Of a stretch of DNA of 48,972 bases, positions 7,589 through 15,220 are shown in pieces. A program made the position numbers and the translations under genes. This stretch comes from JBBUX01 sp037445775. GTDB lineage: Bacteria > Actinomycetota > Coriobacteriia > Anaerosomatales > PHET01. The notes under the pieces are model-generated. The model did not search any database, was not told the origin of the DNA, and saw only the letters and a list, made by a program, of their open reading frames with translations. How positions within the stretch are numbered: position 1 is the stretch's first letter; each line of letters opens with the position of its first letter. Where the stretch lies: the NCBI GenBank assembly GCA_037445775.1, contig JBBIJX010000007.1:1-48972 (forward strand), written 5' to 3'.

Positions 7589-8443
7589 ATGTCACGAGTT
7601 GCCATCGTAACTGACAGCACATGCGATCTCGGGCCGGCTGCGTTGGAGTCGCTCGGCGTGCGTATGGTTCCGCTGAAGGTCCTGTTCGGCGAGGAGTCGT
7701 TCCTGGACTGGGTCGAGCTGTCGCCCGAGGAGTTCTACCAGCGGCTGACCACCTCACCGGTGCTGCCGAAGACCTCACAACCTTCACCCGCTGAGTTCCT
7801 CGACACGTACCGCGACCTTGCGGACAAGGGGTTCGACGAGATCGTCTCGGTTCATCTGTCCGGAGCGCTGTCTGGCACCGTCGAGTCTGCGACGATGGCG
7901 TCCGGAGACAGCCCGATCCCGGTACATGTCGTGGATGCGCTGAACATCTCCCATGGCCTCGGGATCGTCGTCCGTGCCGCTGTAGAGGCTCGTGATGCCG
8001 GTGGGGACGGAGACGCGGTCTCTTCATCGACTCGCGATGTCGCGGGACGGACACGTCTTCTCTTCGTGCTCGACACGCTGGAGTACCTGGTGAAGGGTGG
8101 TCGCGCCGGACGTGCCCAAGGACTCGCGGCGGCGCTCTTGGACATCAAGCCGGTGCTGACGGTAAGCCCGGAGGGCATCATCGAGCCGTTCAAGAAGGTC
8201 AAGGGTCGCAAGCGCGCGCTCGCTGAGGTCGCGGCCGCGGTTTCCGACCACGCTCGCGAACACGGCCGGCTCCGCATCGCGATACTTCACGGGTGTCTAG
8301 CGGACGAGGGAGCGGAGCTACTGAGCGAGATCGAGGCGACGGGCGCCGATGTCGAATTGGTGTCGCGCGGCACGGTTGGCGCCGTCATCGGCACATACGC
8401 GGGTCCGCGTGCCGTAGGTGTGGCCTTCTGCCCTATCAAGTGA
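7589..8443 (+). CDS. DegV family fatty-acid-binding protein (FakB-type)
   Basis: A 284-residue DegV-fold protein. It opens with VAIVTDSTCDLGP, has the conserved SQPSPAEF and SVHLSGALSGT fatty-acid-binding motifs, and LDTLEYLVKGGRAGRAQG before the C-terminal domain. FakB proteins bind a free fatty acid and hand it to FakA for phosphorylation. Chain preference cannot be judged here. GTGAGGAG precedes the ATG. Co-transcription with fakA is likely from spacing. Confidence 0.92.
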   Translation: MSRVAIVTDSTCDLGPAALESLGVRMVPLKVLFGEESFLDWVELSPEEFYQRLTTSPVLPKTSQPSPAEFLDTYRDLADKGFDEIVSVHLSGALSGTVESATMASGDSPIPVHVVDALNISHGLGIVVRAAVEARDAGGDGDAVSSSTRDVAGRTRLLFVLDTLEYLVKGGRAGRAQGLAAALLDIKPVLTVSPEGIIEPFKKVKGRKRALAEVAAAVSDHAREHGRLRIAILHGCLADEGAELLSEIEATGADVELVSRGTVGAVIGTYAGPRAVGVAFCPIK

Positions 8444-8450
8444 GCCGTGC

Positions 8451-10556
8451 GTGACGACACGCCCTCCGCTGCGTGAGAGGATCTGCCGGCTGGCCGCCCA
8501 TGGGGATCCCGTGACTGAGGTCCGCCTTGTCGACCGCGCCCGGGCCGAAGCGCTCGGGCGCATGGACATCCATACAGTTGGCGACCTGATCGCCCATCTG
8601 CCGTTTCGCTACATCGACCTGTCGTCTGTCGCGACCCTCGCCGACGTCCGCGCTGGTTCGGATGCGACCTGCGTAGGACGCATCCACGAGATCCGAGTCA
8701 AGAAGCCGAAGCCGCGCCTGACCGTCACGGAGGTCTCGATCGTCGATGATACCGGCGTGCTCTTGGGCGTCTGGTTCAACCAGCCATGGGTCAAGCAGAA
8801 GTTCCTGCAGGGTGAACGCGTCGCGTTCGCAGGTCGCGTCGAGTTCGACTACGGCCTGAAGCGCATCGTCGCTCCCTTCGTCGAGAAGCTCGGCGAGGAA
8901 GGGGATCCCTCCGCTGCCGGCCGCATCCTGCCGGTTCATCACACGGTCGATGGACTGAGCACCGGGTGGGTGCGGAGGCTCGTTGCGTGCGCCCTCGAAG
9001 ACTACGGTGATGTCTGTGACCATCTGCCGTGGTCCGTGCGATCCCGCCACGATCTCATTCCTCTATCGCGGGCTCTGCGAGACGTCCACTTTCCATCAGA
9101 CCTCGCGGCGGCTAGGGCTGCGCGCCGACGCCTCGCCTACGACGAGCTTCTGCTGCTGCAGCTCTACATGGCTCTGCGGCGCTACGCTCTGACCCGCGGC
9201 CGTGCGGGCATCGCTCATCGCACAGACGGTCCCTTCTTCACGCGTCTGGTCTCACGGCTCGAGGTCGTTCCGACCGCCGACCAGGAGCGCGCGATCCGCG
9301 AGATCATAGGCGACATGGCCCGGCCGGAGCCGATGAACCGGCTGCTTCTTGGTGACGTCGGAACGGGTAAGACCCTTGTCGCCACCCACGCACTCGCCGC
9401 CGTCGCGGATTCGGGAGGCCAAGCGGCGATGATGGCGCCGACTGAAGTTCTGGCCAGACAGTACGCGGCGCGGGTGGGTCCGCTCCTCGACGACATCGGT
9501 GTCTTCTGGGCGCTGCTCACAGGCTCGACTACAGCCGCAACGCGCCGTGAGGTGTTGGCTCGGGTGCGCGACGGAGAGGTCCAGGTACTGTTCGGCACGC
9601 ACGCCCTGCTCGAGGAGGCAGTGGCGTTCGAAAGGCTCACTCTGGCAATCGTCGATGAACAGCACCGGTTTGGCGTCAACCAGCGTTTGGGCCTGAGGGC
9701 CAAAGGCGCTGCAAGCGACCTTCTCGTCATGACGGCCACCCCGATCCCGCGCTCGCTCGCACTGACGCTCTACGGTGACTTGGCCACGTCCTACCTTCGT
9801 GTGCGTCCGAACACCGCACCGCCCACCGTGACCACTCTTGTCAAGCCCCATCAGGCAGCTCCGGCGTACGAGGCGGTGCGTACCGCGGTCGCGGCCGGGC
9901 GTCAGGCGTACGTGATCTGTTCACTCGTAGACGAATCTGATGTGACGGGCGCCAAGGCGGCGACTCGTGAGGCAAAGCGGCTGGCGACGCAGGTCTTCCC
10001 GGACCTGCGCGTTGGTCTGCTCACCGGCAGGATGCTTCCTGCTGACAAGGTGCGCACGATGGAGACGTTCGTCTCCGGCGATCTGGACGTCTTGGTGTCG
10101 ACGACTGTGGTGGAGGTGGGCGTCGACGTTCCGAATGCCACCATCATGATCGTCGAGAATGCCGAGCGCTTCGGTCTGGCACAGCTTCACCAGCTCCGAG
10201 GGCGCGTCGGGCGGGGGGAGCATCCAGGTGAGATGTGGCTTGTCGCCGACGCGCGTTCGCAGGAGAGCCGCGAGCGCCTTGCCGCGCTCGTCGGCTCAAC
10301 GGATGGATTCGAACTGGCCGAGCGCGACCTGCGTCTGCGCGGCGAGGGCCATGTGCTCGGTGACAAGCAGCACGGTTTCGCGGACCTTCGCGTCGCGAGC
10401 CTGCTCGACGACCTCGACCTGGTCGAGGCCGCACGACACGACGCCTTCGAGATCGTGGCGGCCAGCCCGCGTCTTTCAGATGACGAGTATCTCCCTTTGC
10501 TCGCGGCCGTACGCGTCGCATACGAGAGAGCATGGGAGTGGGTGAGCAGCGGATGA
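8451..10556 (+). CDS. recG: ATP-dependent DNA helicase RecG
   Basis: This 701-residue helicase remodels stalled replication forks and branched recombination intermediates. The N-terminal wedge/OB domain includes LGRMDIHTVGDLIAHLPFRY. The two RecA-like domains show GDVGTGKT (301-308), the DEQH box (402-405), TATPIPRS, and the C-terminal VEVGVDVPNATIM and QLRGRVGRG. Length is normal. The start is uncertain: GTG 8451 lies just past the degV stop and is chosen here. A GTG at 8511, closer to the conserved wedge, is an alternative, and an upstream in-frame start at 8418 would sit inside degV. Confidence 0.95.
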   Translation: MTTRPPLRERICRLAAHGDPVTEVRLVDRARAEALGRMDIHTVGDLIAHLPFRYIDLSSVATLADVRAGSDATCVGRIHEIRVKKPKPRLTVTEVSIVDDTGVLLGVWFNQPWVKQKFLQGERVAFAGRVEFDYGLKRIVAPFVEKLGEEGDPSAAGRILPVHHTVDGLSTGWVRRLVACALEDYGDVCDHLPWSVRSRHDLIPLSRALRDVHFPSDLAAARAARRRLAYDELLLLQLYMALRRYALTRGRAGIAHRTDGPFFTRLVSRLEVVPTADQERAIREIIGDMARPEPMNRLLLGDVGTGKTLVATHALAAVADSGGQAAMMAPTEVLARQYAARVGPLLDDIGVFWALLTGSTTAATRREVLARVRDGEVQVLFGTHALLEEAVAFERLTLAIVDEQHRFGVNQRLGLRAKGAASDLLVMTATPIPRSLALTLYGDLATSYLRVRPNTAPPTVTTLVKPHQAAPAYEAVRTAVAAGRQAYVICSLVDESDVTGAKAATREAKRLATQVFPDLRVGLLTGRMLPADKVRTMETFVSGDLDVLVSTTVVEVGVDVPNATIMIVENAERFGLAQLHQLRGRVGRGEHPGEMWLVADARSQESRERLAALVGSTDGFELAERDLRLRGEGHVLGDKQHGFADLRVASLLDDLDLVEAARHDAFEIVAASPRLSDDEYLPLLAAVRVAYERAWEWVSSG

Positions 10557-11125
10557 GAATAATCGCCGGCCGCCTACGCGGACGCAGACTCGCTGCACCC
10601 CGCGGCACCCTCACCCGCCCTACCACCGATCGCGTAAGGGAGGCTCTCTTCTCCTCTCTCACCTCCCTCACCGGACCCGACCTAGGTGGCGGTCCGGTGC
10701 TAGACGGGTTCGCGGGCAGCGGTGCGCTCGGTCTTGAAGCGCTCTCGCGCGGTGCTGCACCCGTCGTGTTCGTCGAACGCGACAGAAGCGCGCTCCGTGT
10801 TCTCCGTGGTAATGTCGCCGCGCTCGGTGTCGCCGACGAAGTCACCCTGGTGCCTGGAGACGTGTTGTCGCTGGCAGGACGGCTCCAGCATGGACCGTTC
10901 TCGTTGATTCTGCTCGACCCGCCGTATACACTCGACCCGGCCGTCGTGGCCGACCTGCTCGGGCGCTTCGCCCGTGCGGGTGTGGTTGCAGACCGGGCGT
11001 ACGTGACGTGGGAGCACGCGTCGGGCGTCCAAGCCGTGTGGCCGGAGGGATATCAGTCCGTTGCGTCGCGCACCCACGGAGCCACGACGTTCGATATTGC
11101 ACGGCACACTGAGGGGGAGGCGTGA
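10553..11125 (+). CDS. rsmD: 16S rRNA (guanine-966-N2)-methyltransferase RsmD
   Basis: A 190-residue SAM-dependent methyltransferase that modifies G966 of 16S rRNA in the small subunit. The N-terminus MRIIAGRLRGRRL is the family signature. DGFAGSGALGLEALSRGA is the SAM site, and DPPY (122-125) is the catalytic motif of N2-guanine methyltransferases. The ATG overlaps the recG stop (ATGA), and the gene's own stop overlaps the coaD start. The recG-rsmD-coaD order is widely conserved. Confidence 0.95.
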   Translation: MRIIAGRLRGRRLAAPRGTLTRPTTDRVREALFSSLTSLTGPDLGGGPVLDGFAGSGALGLEALSRGAAPVVFVERDRSALRVLRGNVAALGVADEVTLVPGDVLSLAGRLQHGPFSLILLDPPYTLDPAVVADLLGRFARAGVVADRAYVTWEHASGVQAVWPEGYQSVASRTHGATTFDIARHTEGEA

Positions 11126-11613
11126 AGAGAGCCATCGTTCCCGGCACGTTCGACCCCGTGACGTCGGGGCATCTCGACATAATCGAGCGCGCCGCGTCGA
11201 TCTTCGACGACGTGGTAGTGGCAGTGGCTTGCTCGCCGCTGAAGAACGACGGGCCGATGTTCGCGATAGATGAGCGCGTCGACCTCCTTGAGCGCGCGTG
11301 CGTTCATCTTGACGCGGTGACAGTGCGCCCATTTGATAACCTATTGGTGGACTTCGCCGAACAGGTGGGTGCGAGTGTCATAGTGAAGGGGCTACGCGCC
11401 ATCACCGACTTCGAGCATGAGTTCCAGATGGCCGCGTTGAACTGGCGTCTCGACGCTGAGGTCGAAACCATGTTCATCATGGCGGTACCGGAGTACATGT
11501 TTCTAAGTTCGTCCGCGGTCAAGGAGATCGCGCGGCACGGCGGCTCCGTGAGGGGACTCGTTCCCGTTCACGTCGCTGAGGCGTTGGAGCGCACACTTCA
11601 CACGGCCCCGTGA
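11122..11613 (+). CDS. coaD: Phosphopantetheine adenylyltransferase CoaD
   Basis: A 163-residue nucleotidyltransferase for the fourth step of coenzyme A synthesis (4'-phosphopantetheine plus ATP to dephospho-CoA). It contains PGTFDPVTSGHLDII with the TxGH motif (H17), VKGLRAITDFEHEFQMA, and the C-terminal SSSAVKEIA matching the SSxxVKE motif. It starts with GTG, overlapping the rsmD stop, with GAGGGGGAGG upstream. CoA made here supplies the acyl-carrier-protein prosthetic group used by the fatty acid genes downstream. Confidence 0.96.
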   Translation: MKRAIVPGTFDPVTSGHLDIIERAASIFDDVVVAVACSPLKNDGPMFAIDERVDLLERACVHLDAVTVRPFDNLLVDFAEQVGASVIVKGLRAITDFEHEFQMAALNWRLDAEVETMFIMAVPEYMFLSSSAVKEIARHGGSVRGLVPVHVAEALERTLHTAP

Positions 11614-11626
11614 GGGAGGACACCTG

Positions 11627-12085
11627 ATGGACATCATGGCCTTGATCGATAGGATCGAGGAGATCGTTGACAACGGACGTGGCGTGCCGTTGACCGGGAA
11701 CAAGATGGTCGATCCGGACGCCGTGTACGAGGTGATCGACGAGATCCGCGCGCAGTTCCCCGACGAACTGAAACAAGCGCGCTGGATCGTCAAGGAGCGC
11801 CAGGAGATGCTCGAGGAGGCCGAGAAGGAAGCCAATCGCGTCCTCGTGGAGGCGCAGGACCGCGCGCAGCAGATAGCCAGCGAGCAGGAGGTCGTGCGCC
11901 TCGCCGAGCAGCAGGCGGCCGACATAATGGACAAGGCTCGCCAGATGGAGCGCGAGGTGCGTCTGGGTGCAGAGGACTACGCCGACGAGATGCTCGCGAA
12001 CCTTGAGGTCAACCTTGGCAAACTGCTGACCGCAGTGCAGCGGGGACGGGACCGGCTGCAGGGCAAGGTCTCACAGCGGCAGTAG
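11627..12085 (+). CDS. SepIVA/DivIVA-like coiled-coil protein
   Basis: A 152-residue, strongly helical protein. The N-terminal segment MDIMALIDRIEEIVDNG is followed by a GNKMVDPDAVYEVIDEIR region and a long charged coiled coil (about 48-145). There is no membrane segment. The layout resembles mycobacterial SepIVA, a septum and growth factor of the DivIVA type. As I recall, the SepIVA gene in mycobacteria also neighbours the YceD-family and rnc genes, as this one neighbours yceD. GGGAGG precedes the ATG. The function assignment rests on architecture and context, not on a catalytic motif. Confidence 0.65.
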   Translation: MDIMALIDRIEEIVDNGRGVPLTGNKMVDPDAVYEVIDEIRAQFPDELKQARWIVKERQEMLEEAEKEANRVLVEAQDRAQQIASEQEVVRLAEQQAADIMDKARQMEREVRLGAEDYADEMLANLEVNLGKLLTAVQRGRDRLQGKVSQRQ

Positions 12086-12091
12086 ACGCAC

Positions 12092-12619
12092 ATGGCGCCC
12101 TATCTGGTCGACCTCAGCCCGATTCTGGAACAGCCCGGCGAGTCCTTCGCCGTCACCGCGCCGTTCGAGGTGGGCGAGATCGTCGTCGGGGACGAGACGT
12201 TCGTTGCGCACGGTCCTGCGGTGGTGCGACTCGACGTGGCAAACGTCGGTGAGGGCGTGCTCGCTCGGGGCTCAATCGGCGCCGCCGTTCGGGCGGTCTG
12301 CGCACGATGTTTGTGTGAGTTCGACACCGAGATCGAAGGCACCGTCGAGATCCTGTTCGTCAGCGGGCACGACGCCGGCGACGGCGACGAGGACGTGCAG
12401 CTCATCCCGCCGGACGGAGTGGTGGATCTAGGCGCGAACCTAGCCGCCGCGCTTGTGATCGAAGCCCCGTTCGCCCCGGTGCACGACCCGGAGTGCGCCG
12501 GCTTGTGCCACGAGTGCGGGGCCGACCTCAACGAAGGAGAGTGCTCCTGCGTCCATGAGGTGGGAGGGAAGCATCCATTCTCCGCACTCAAGGATCTGCT
12601 GCCGCCGGAGGAGTCCTGA
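12092..12619 (+). CDS. yceD: YceD family protein (DUF177)
   Basis: A 175-residue DUF177 protein, a family required for normal 23S rRNA accumulation in bacteria and plastids. It has the paired cysteine motifs of many Gram-positive members: CARC in the middle and CHECGADLNEGECSC near the end, probably a zinc site. YceD is usually encoded next to rpmF (L32), as it is here. No strong Shine-Dalgarno precedes the ATG, and the gap from the upstream gene is only six bases, so translation may be coupled. The C-terminal HPFSALKDLL is typical. Confidence 0.9.
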   Translation: MAPYLVDLSPILEQPGESFAVTAPFEVGEIVVGDETFVAHGPAVVRLDVANVGEGVLARGSIGAAVRAVCARCLCEFDTEIEGTVEILFVSGHDAGDGDEDVQLIPPDGVVDLGANLAAALVIEAPFAPVHDPECAGLCHECGADLNEGECSCVHEVGGKHPFSALKDLLPPEES

Positions 12620-12694
12620 GAAGGTCGCTCTGGCCTGCCGAGTCGAGCGGCACACCTGCCCTGCGACCGCGTCCGCCTCTCCCACGCCGCCCCC

Positions 12695-12723
12695 TTAACA
12701 CGGCCAATCCTGCGTGATACGAT
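12695..12723 (+). promoter_or_regulatory. Promoter for rpmF-plsX
   Basis: TTAACA (12695-12700), a 17-bp spacer and TACGAT (12718-12723) form a good sigma-A-type promoter about 90 bp before rpmF. Confidence 0.6.
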
Positions 12724-12724
12724 G

Positions 12725-12762
12725 CTCGACCGTGCGACCCCGCGAGTGATCGCACGGTCGAG
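12725..12762 (+). promoter_or_regulatory. Perfect 13-bp inverted repeat at the rpmF transcription start
   Basis: CTCGACCGTGCGA (12725-12737) and TCGCACGGTCGAG (12750-12762) are exact reverse complements around a 12-base loop. The repeat starts two bases after the predicted -10 of rpmF and precedes the start codon by 50 bases. It could be a repressor operator, a 5'-end mRNA hairpin, or a terminator for the yceD operon. Confidence 0.6.
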
Positions 12763-12812
12763 TCGATGACACGCGCCGTGCAGGCGCCCACACGTGAAAG
12801 TGAGTCAGGTCA

Positions 12813-12989
12813 ATGGCAGTACCCAAGAGAAAAACCGGCCGTGCCCGCACCAATGCGCGACGCTCGAGCCACAAGCTCAGCGCACCCGCTGTATCGGAGT
12901 GCCCGCAGTGCCACCAGCCGAAGGTCCCTCACCGCGTCTGCGCTGAGTGCGGCTACTACAACGGCAGGGAGATCATCGACACCGAGTAG
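12813..12989 (+). CDS. rpmF: 50S ribosomal protein L32 (bL32)
   Basis: A 58-residue basic protein starting MAVPKRKTGRARTNARRSSH, the classic bL32 N-terminus, followed by a four-cysteine zinc finger (C30, C33, C43, C46: CPQC and CAEC). The Shine-Dalgarno is weak (AGG three bases before the ATG). rpmF between yceD and plsX is a deeply conserved arrangement. It is 43 bases upstream of plsX and likely shares its transcript. Confidence 0.95.
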   Translation: MAVPKRKTGRARTNARRSSHKLSAPAVSECPQCHQPKVPHRVCAECGYYNGREIIDTE

Positions 12990-13032
12990 GTGTCGATCTG
13001 ACCGCGCTTCCAAAGAATCGGAGCCACCGCTG

Positions 13033-14028
13033 ATGACCCAGAGGCGTCCGGTCGCCATCGCCGTCGACGCTGTAGGCGGCGATTTTGCGCCACACGCGGT
13101 CCTCGCCGGAGTCTCCATCGCTCTCGCGGACGATCCGTCGCTGACCGTCCATCTGGTTGGACCCGAGGATGTGGTCCTCGCGACGGGTGAATTCGCGGAC
13201 CGCATTGTCCCGCACGTCGCGACAGAGCGCATCGCCATGGACGAACATCCCGCAGCCGCGGTGCGCTCGAAGCGTGACTCGTCCATCAACGTGGGATGCC
13301 GCCTCGTGAAGGAGGGCGTCGCCGACGCGTTCTTCTCCGCAGGGTCAACGGGAGCCGCAATGGCTGCGGCCACCCTCGTGATCGGCCGCCTCCCCGGCGT
13401 CATGCGCCCGGCGATCGCGACGGTTCTTCCCACTGCGGGCGAGCCGACGGTTCTCCTTGACGTCGGAGCCAATGCGGACTGCCGTCCCGAGCACCTAGTG
13501 CAGTTTGCCCAGATGGGCGCCGCATACTCATCCGTGGTACTCGGTGTTGAACGTCCGCGCGTCGCCTTACTCAACATCGGTGAGGAACCCACGAAGGGCT
13601 CTCAGCTCGCCGTCGAGGCGCATGCGCTGATGAGTCGTGACGTCGACCGCTTCGTTGGCAACGTCGAGGGCAGCGAAGTGATAGCCGGTTGCGTCGACGT
13701 GATCGTCACCGATGGGTTCACCGGCAACGTGACGCTCAAGCTGCTTGAGGGAACCAGCCGCGTGCTGCTGTCCCAGGTTCGACATGCGCTCACATCGAAT
13801 CTCGTCAGGAGTGCTGCAGCAGCGGTAGTGCGACCGTCGCTCGAGCGACTCAAAGACCGGCTCGATCCCGATGCGTACGGAGGTGCGCCGCTGCTCGGCG
13901 TCGGCGGTGTGTGTATCGTGGGGCACGGCTCGTCCGGCGAGCGTGCTGTCGCCAGCGCGTTGGGTGTTGCTGCGCGTGCGGTGCGGGGCAGGCTCACCGA
14001 GCTGGTCGCGCAACGGATAGTCGGGTGA
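13033..14028 (+). CDS. plsX: Phosphate acyltransferase PlsX
   Basis: A 331-residue enzyme that interconverts acyl-ACP and acyl-phosphate, the acyl donor for PlsY in phospholipid synthesis. Family motifs: VAIAVDAVGGDFAPHAVLAG at the N-terminus, SAGSTGAAMAAA, LLDVGANADC, LLNIGEEPTKG and VTDGFTGNV. The start ATG has CGGAG nine bases upstream. It stands where FakA/FakB-derived acyl-phosphate and de novo acyl-ACP meet, and both sets of genes are nearby. The frame continues open upstream across rpmF, but no family similarity exists there. Confidence 0.95.
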   Translation: MTQRRPVAIAVDAVGGDFAPHAVLAGVSIALADDPSLTVHLVGPEDVVLATGEFADRIVPHVATERIAMDEHPAAAVRSKRDSSINVGCRLVKEGVADAFFSAGSTGAAMAAATLVIGRLPGVMRPAIATVLPTAGEPTVLLDVGANADCRPEHLVQFAQMGAAYSSVVLGVERPRVALLNIGEEPTKGSQLAVEAHALMSRDVDRFVGNVEGSEVIAGCVDVIVTDGFTGNVTLKLLEGTSRVLLSQVRHALTSNLVRSAAAAVVRPSLERLKDRLDPDAYGGAPLLGVGGVCIVGHGSSGERAVASALGVAARAVRGRLTELVAQRIVG

Positions 14029-14040
14029 GCGTGCGCTGGA

Positions 14041-14103
14041 GGTAACGCGCGGGTAGTGCGGGGGGAAGCATCGGTAGCGCGCGGTAACGCGCGGGTAACG
14101 CGC
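14041..14103 (+). repeat. Five helically phased GGTAACGCGC-type repeats
   Basis: Copies begin at 14041 (GGTAACGCGC), 14052 (GGTAGTGCGG), 14073 (GGTAGCGCGC), 14083 (GGTAACGCGC) and 14094 (GGTAACGCGC). Spacings are 11, 21, 10 and 11 bp, so all lie on about the same face of the helix. The array ends 17 bp before the fabH -35 element. Confidence 0.7.
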
Positions 14104-14120
14104 GGCGTGGGGGGAGCGCG

Positions 14121-14149
14121 TTTACAGTGACCGTGGGGTTCGGTAGACT
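14121..14149 (+). promoter_or_regulatory. Promoter of the fab operon
   Basis: TTTACA (14121-14126), a 17-bp spacer and TAGACT (14144-14149) make a near-consensus promoter about 60 bp before fabH. Confidence 0.7.
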
Positions 14150-14208
14150 TCCCCGACCACGTACGCGTGCTATCCAGCCGACCAGTCGAGAACGGACACC
14201 GATCGCCC

Positions 14209-15213
14209 ATGCCCCGTCATGCAGAGATCATCGGTGTCGGCGGGCATCTCCCTGAGGCGGTCCTCACCAACACGGCGCTCGAGACGATGGTCGACACCAC
14301 CGACGAATGGATTGTCACGCGTACCGGCATCCGTGAGCGTCGGATCGCCGATGCTGGGACAGCCACGTCAGACCTCGTCGTCGCGGCCGTACTGCCCGCG
14401 CTCGAGCGAGCGGCTGTCGAACCCGGCGATGTGGATCTCCTCATTGTCGCGACGTCGACTCCTGACCACCTGATGCCGTCGACCGCATGCATCGCCCAGG
14501 TCAAACTTGGAATGCGCTGTCCTGCGTTCGACGTCAACGCCGCGTGTACCGGGTTCGTCTACGCCCTGGAGCTCGGTGCTTCGGCTATCGAGTCGGGACG
14601 TGCAGACATCGTCGTCGTCGTGGGGGCCGACGTCCTCTCGCGCGTGATCGACTTCCAAGACCGTGCGACATGCGTGCTGTTTGGTGACGGTGCAGGGGCC
14701 GTTGTGCTGCGCGCATCCGGCGAGGCTGGAGTGATGTCGACGGTGCTCGGAGCTGATGGTGCCGGTGAGGAGCTGCTCAAGATCCCAGCCGGGGGGTCGG
14801 CGCTGCCGTGCGACGCTGACGCAATCGCCGCACGTGCGCAGTTCCTCCGTATGAACGGGCCTGAGGTCTTCAAGTTCGCCGTTCGCGTCATCCCGAAGGC
14901 CACGAACGAGGTGCTGGCCGCGTGCGGTATAGCCATCGGCGACCTGCGCTGGCTCGTTCCGCACCAGGCCAACCGACGGATACTTGCGACGGTCGAGGAG
15001 CGGCTAGGTATCGAAGACGAGCGTGTCTTCAGCAACCTCGAGCGCACCGGCAACACGTCGGCGGCGTCGATTCCGCTGGCTTTGGACGAACTGTATACTG
15101 GCGGGCAGCTTGCGCCGGGTGATCTCGTGGCACTGGTGGGATTCGGCGCGGGACTCACGTGGGGGGCCGCGGTGGTTCGCTGGACGATGGCCCCAGAAGA
15201 CGAGGAGGCCTGA
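14209..15213 (+). CDS. fabH: 3-oxoacyl-ACP synthase III FabH
   Basis: A 334-residue thiolase-fold condensing enzyme that starts fatty acid synthesis by joining an acyl-CoA to malonyl-ACP. The catalytic triad is complete: C113 (NAACTGF), H252 (PHQAN) and N282 (GNTSAAS), matching the FabH pattern. The motif TDEWIVTRTGIRERR is also typical. The ATG at 14209 gives the expected N-terminus (PRHAEIIGVGGHLPE); an in-frame upstream start at 14167 would add an unlikely leader. First gene of the fab operon behind its own promoter. Confidence 0.95.
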   Translation: MPRHAEIIGVGGHLPEAVLTNTALETMVDTTDEWIVTRTGIRERRIADAGTATSDLVVAAVLPALERAAVEPGDVDLLIVATSTPDHLMPSTACIAQVKLGMRCPAFDVNAACTGFVYALELGASAIESGRADIVVVVGADVLSRVIDFQDRATCVLFGDGAGAVVLRASGEAGVMSTVLGADGAGEELLKIPAGGSALPCDADAIAARAQFLRMNGPEVFKFAVRVIPKATNEVLAACGIAIGDLRWLVPHQANRRILATVEERLGIEDERVFSNLERTGNTSAASIPLALDELYTGGQLAPGDLVALVGFGAGLTWGAAVVRWTMAPEDEEA

Positions 15214-15220
15214 CCCCTAC

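Noticed and set aside
8418..8450. Earlier recG start inside the DegV gene
   Set aside because: It would overlap degV by 26 bases and adds residues unlike RecG; GTG 8451 is a better choice.
12766..13032. Upstream extension of the plsX frame across rpmF
   Set aside because: The real gene there is rpmF in another frame, with full L32 signature; plsX starts at 13033 with its own ribosome-binding site.
14041..14103. Repeat array as a possible CRISPR
   Set aside because: Units are 10 bases with no unique spacers and no cas genes nearby.
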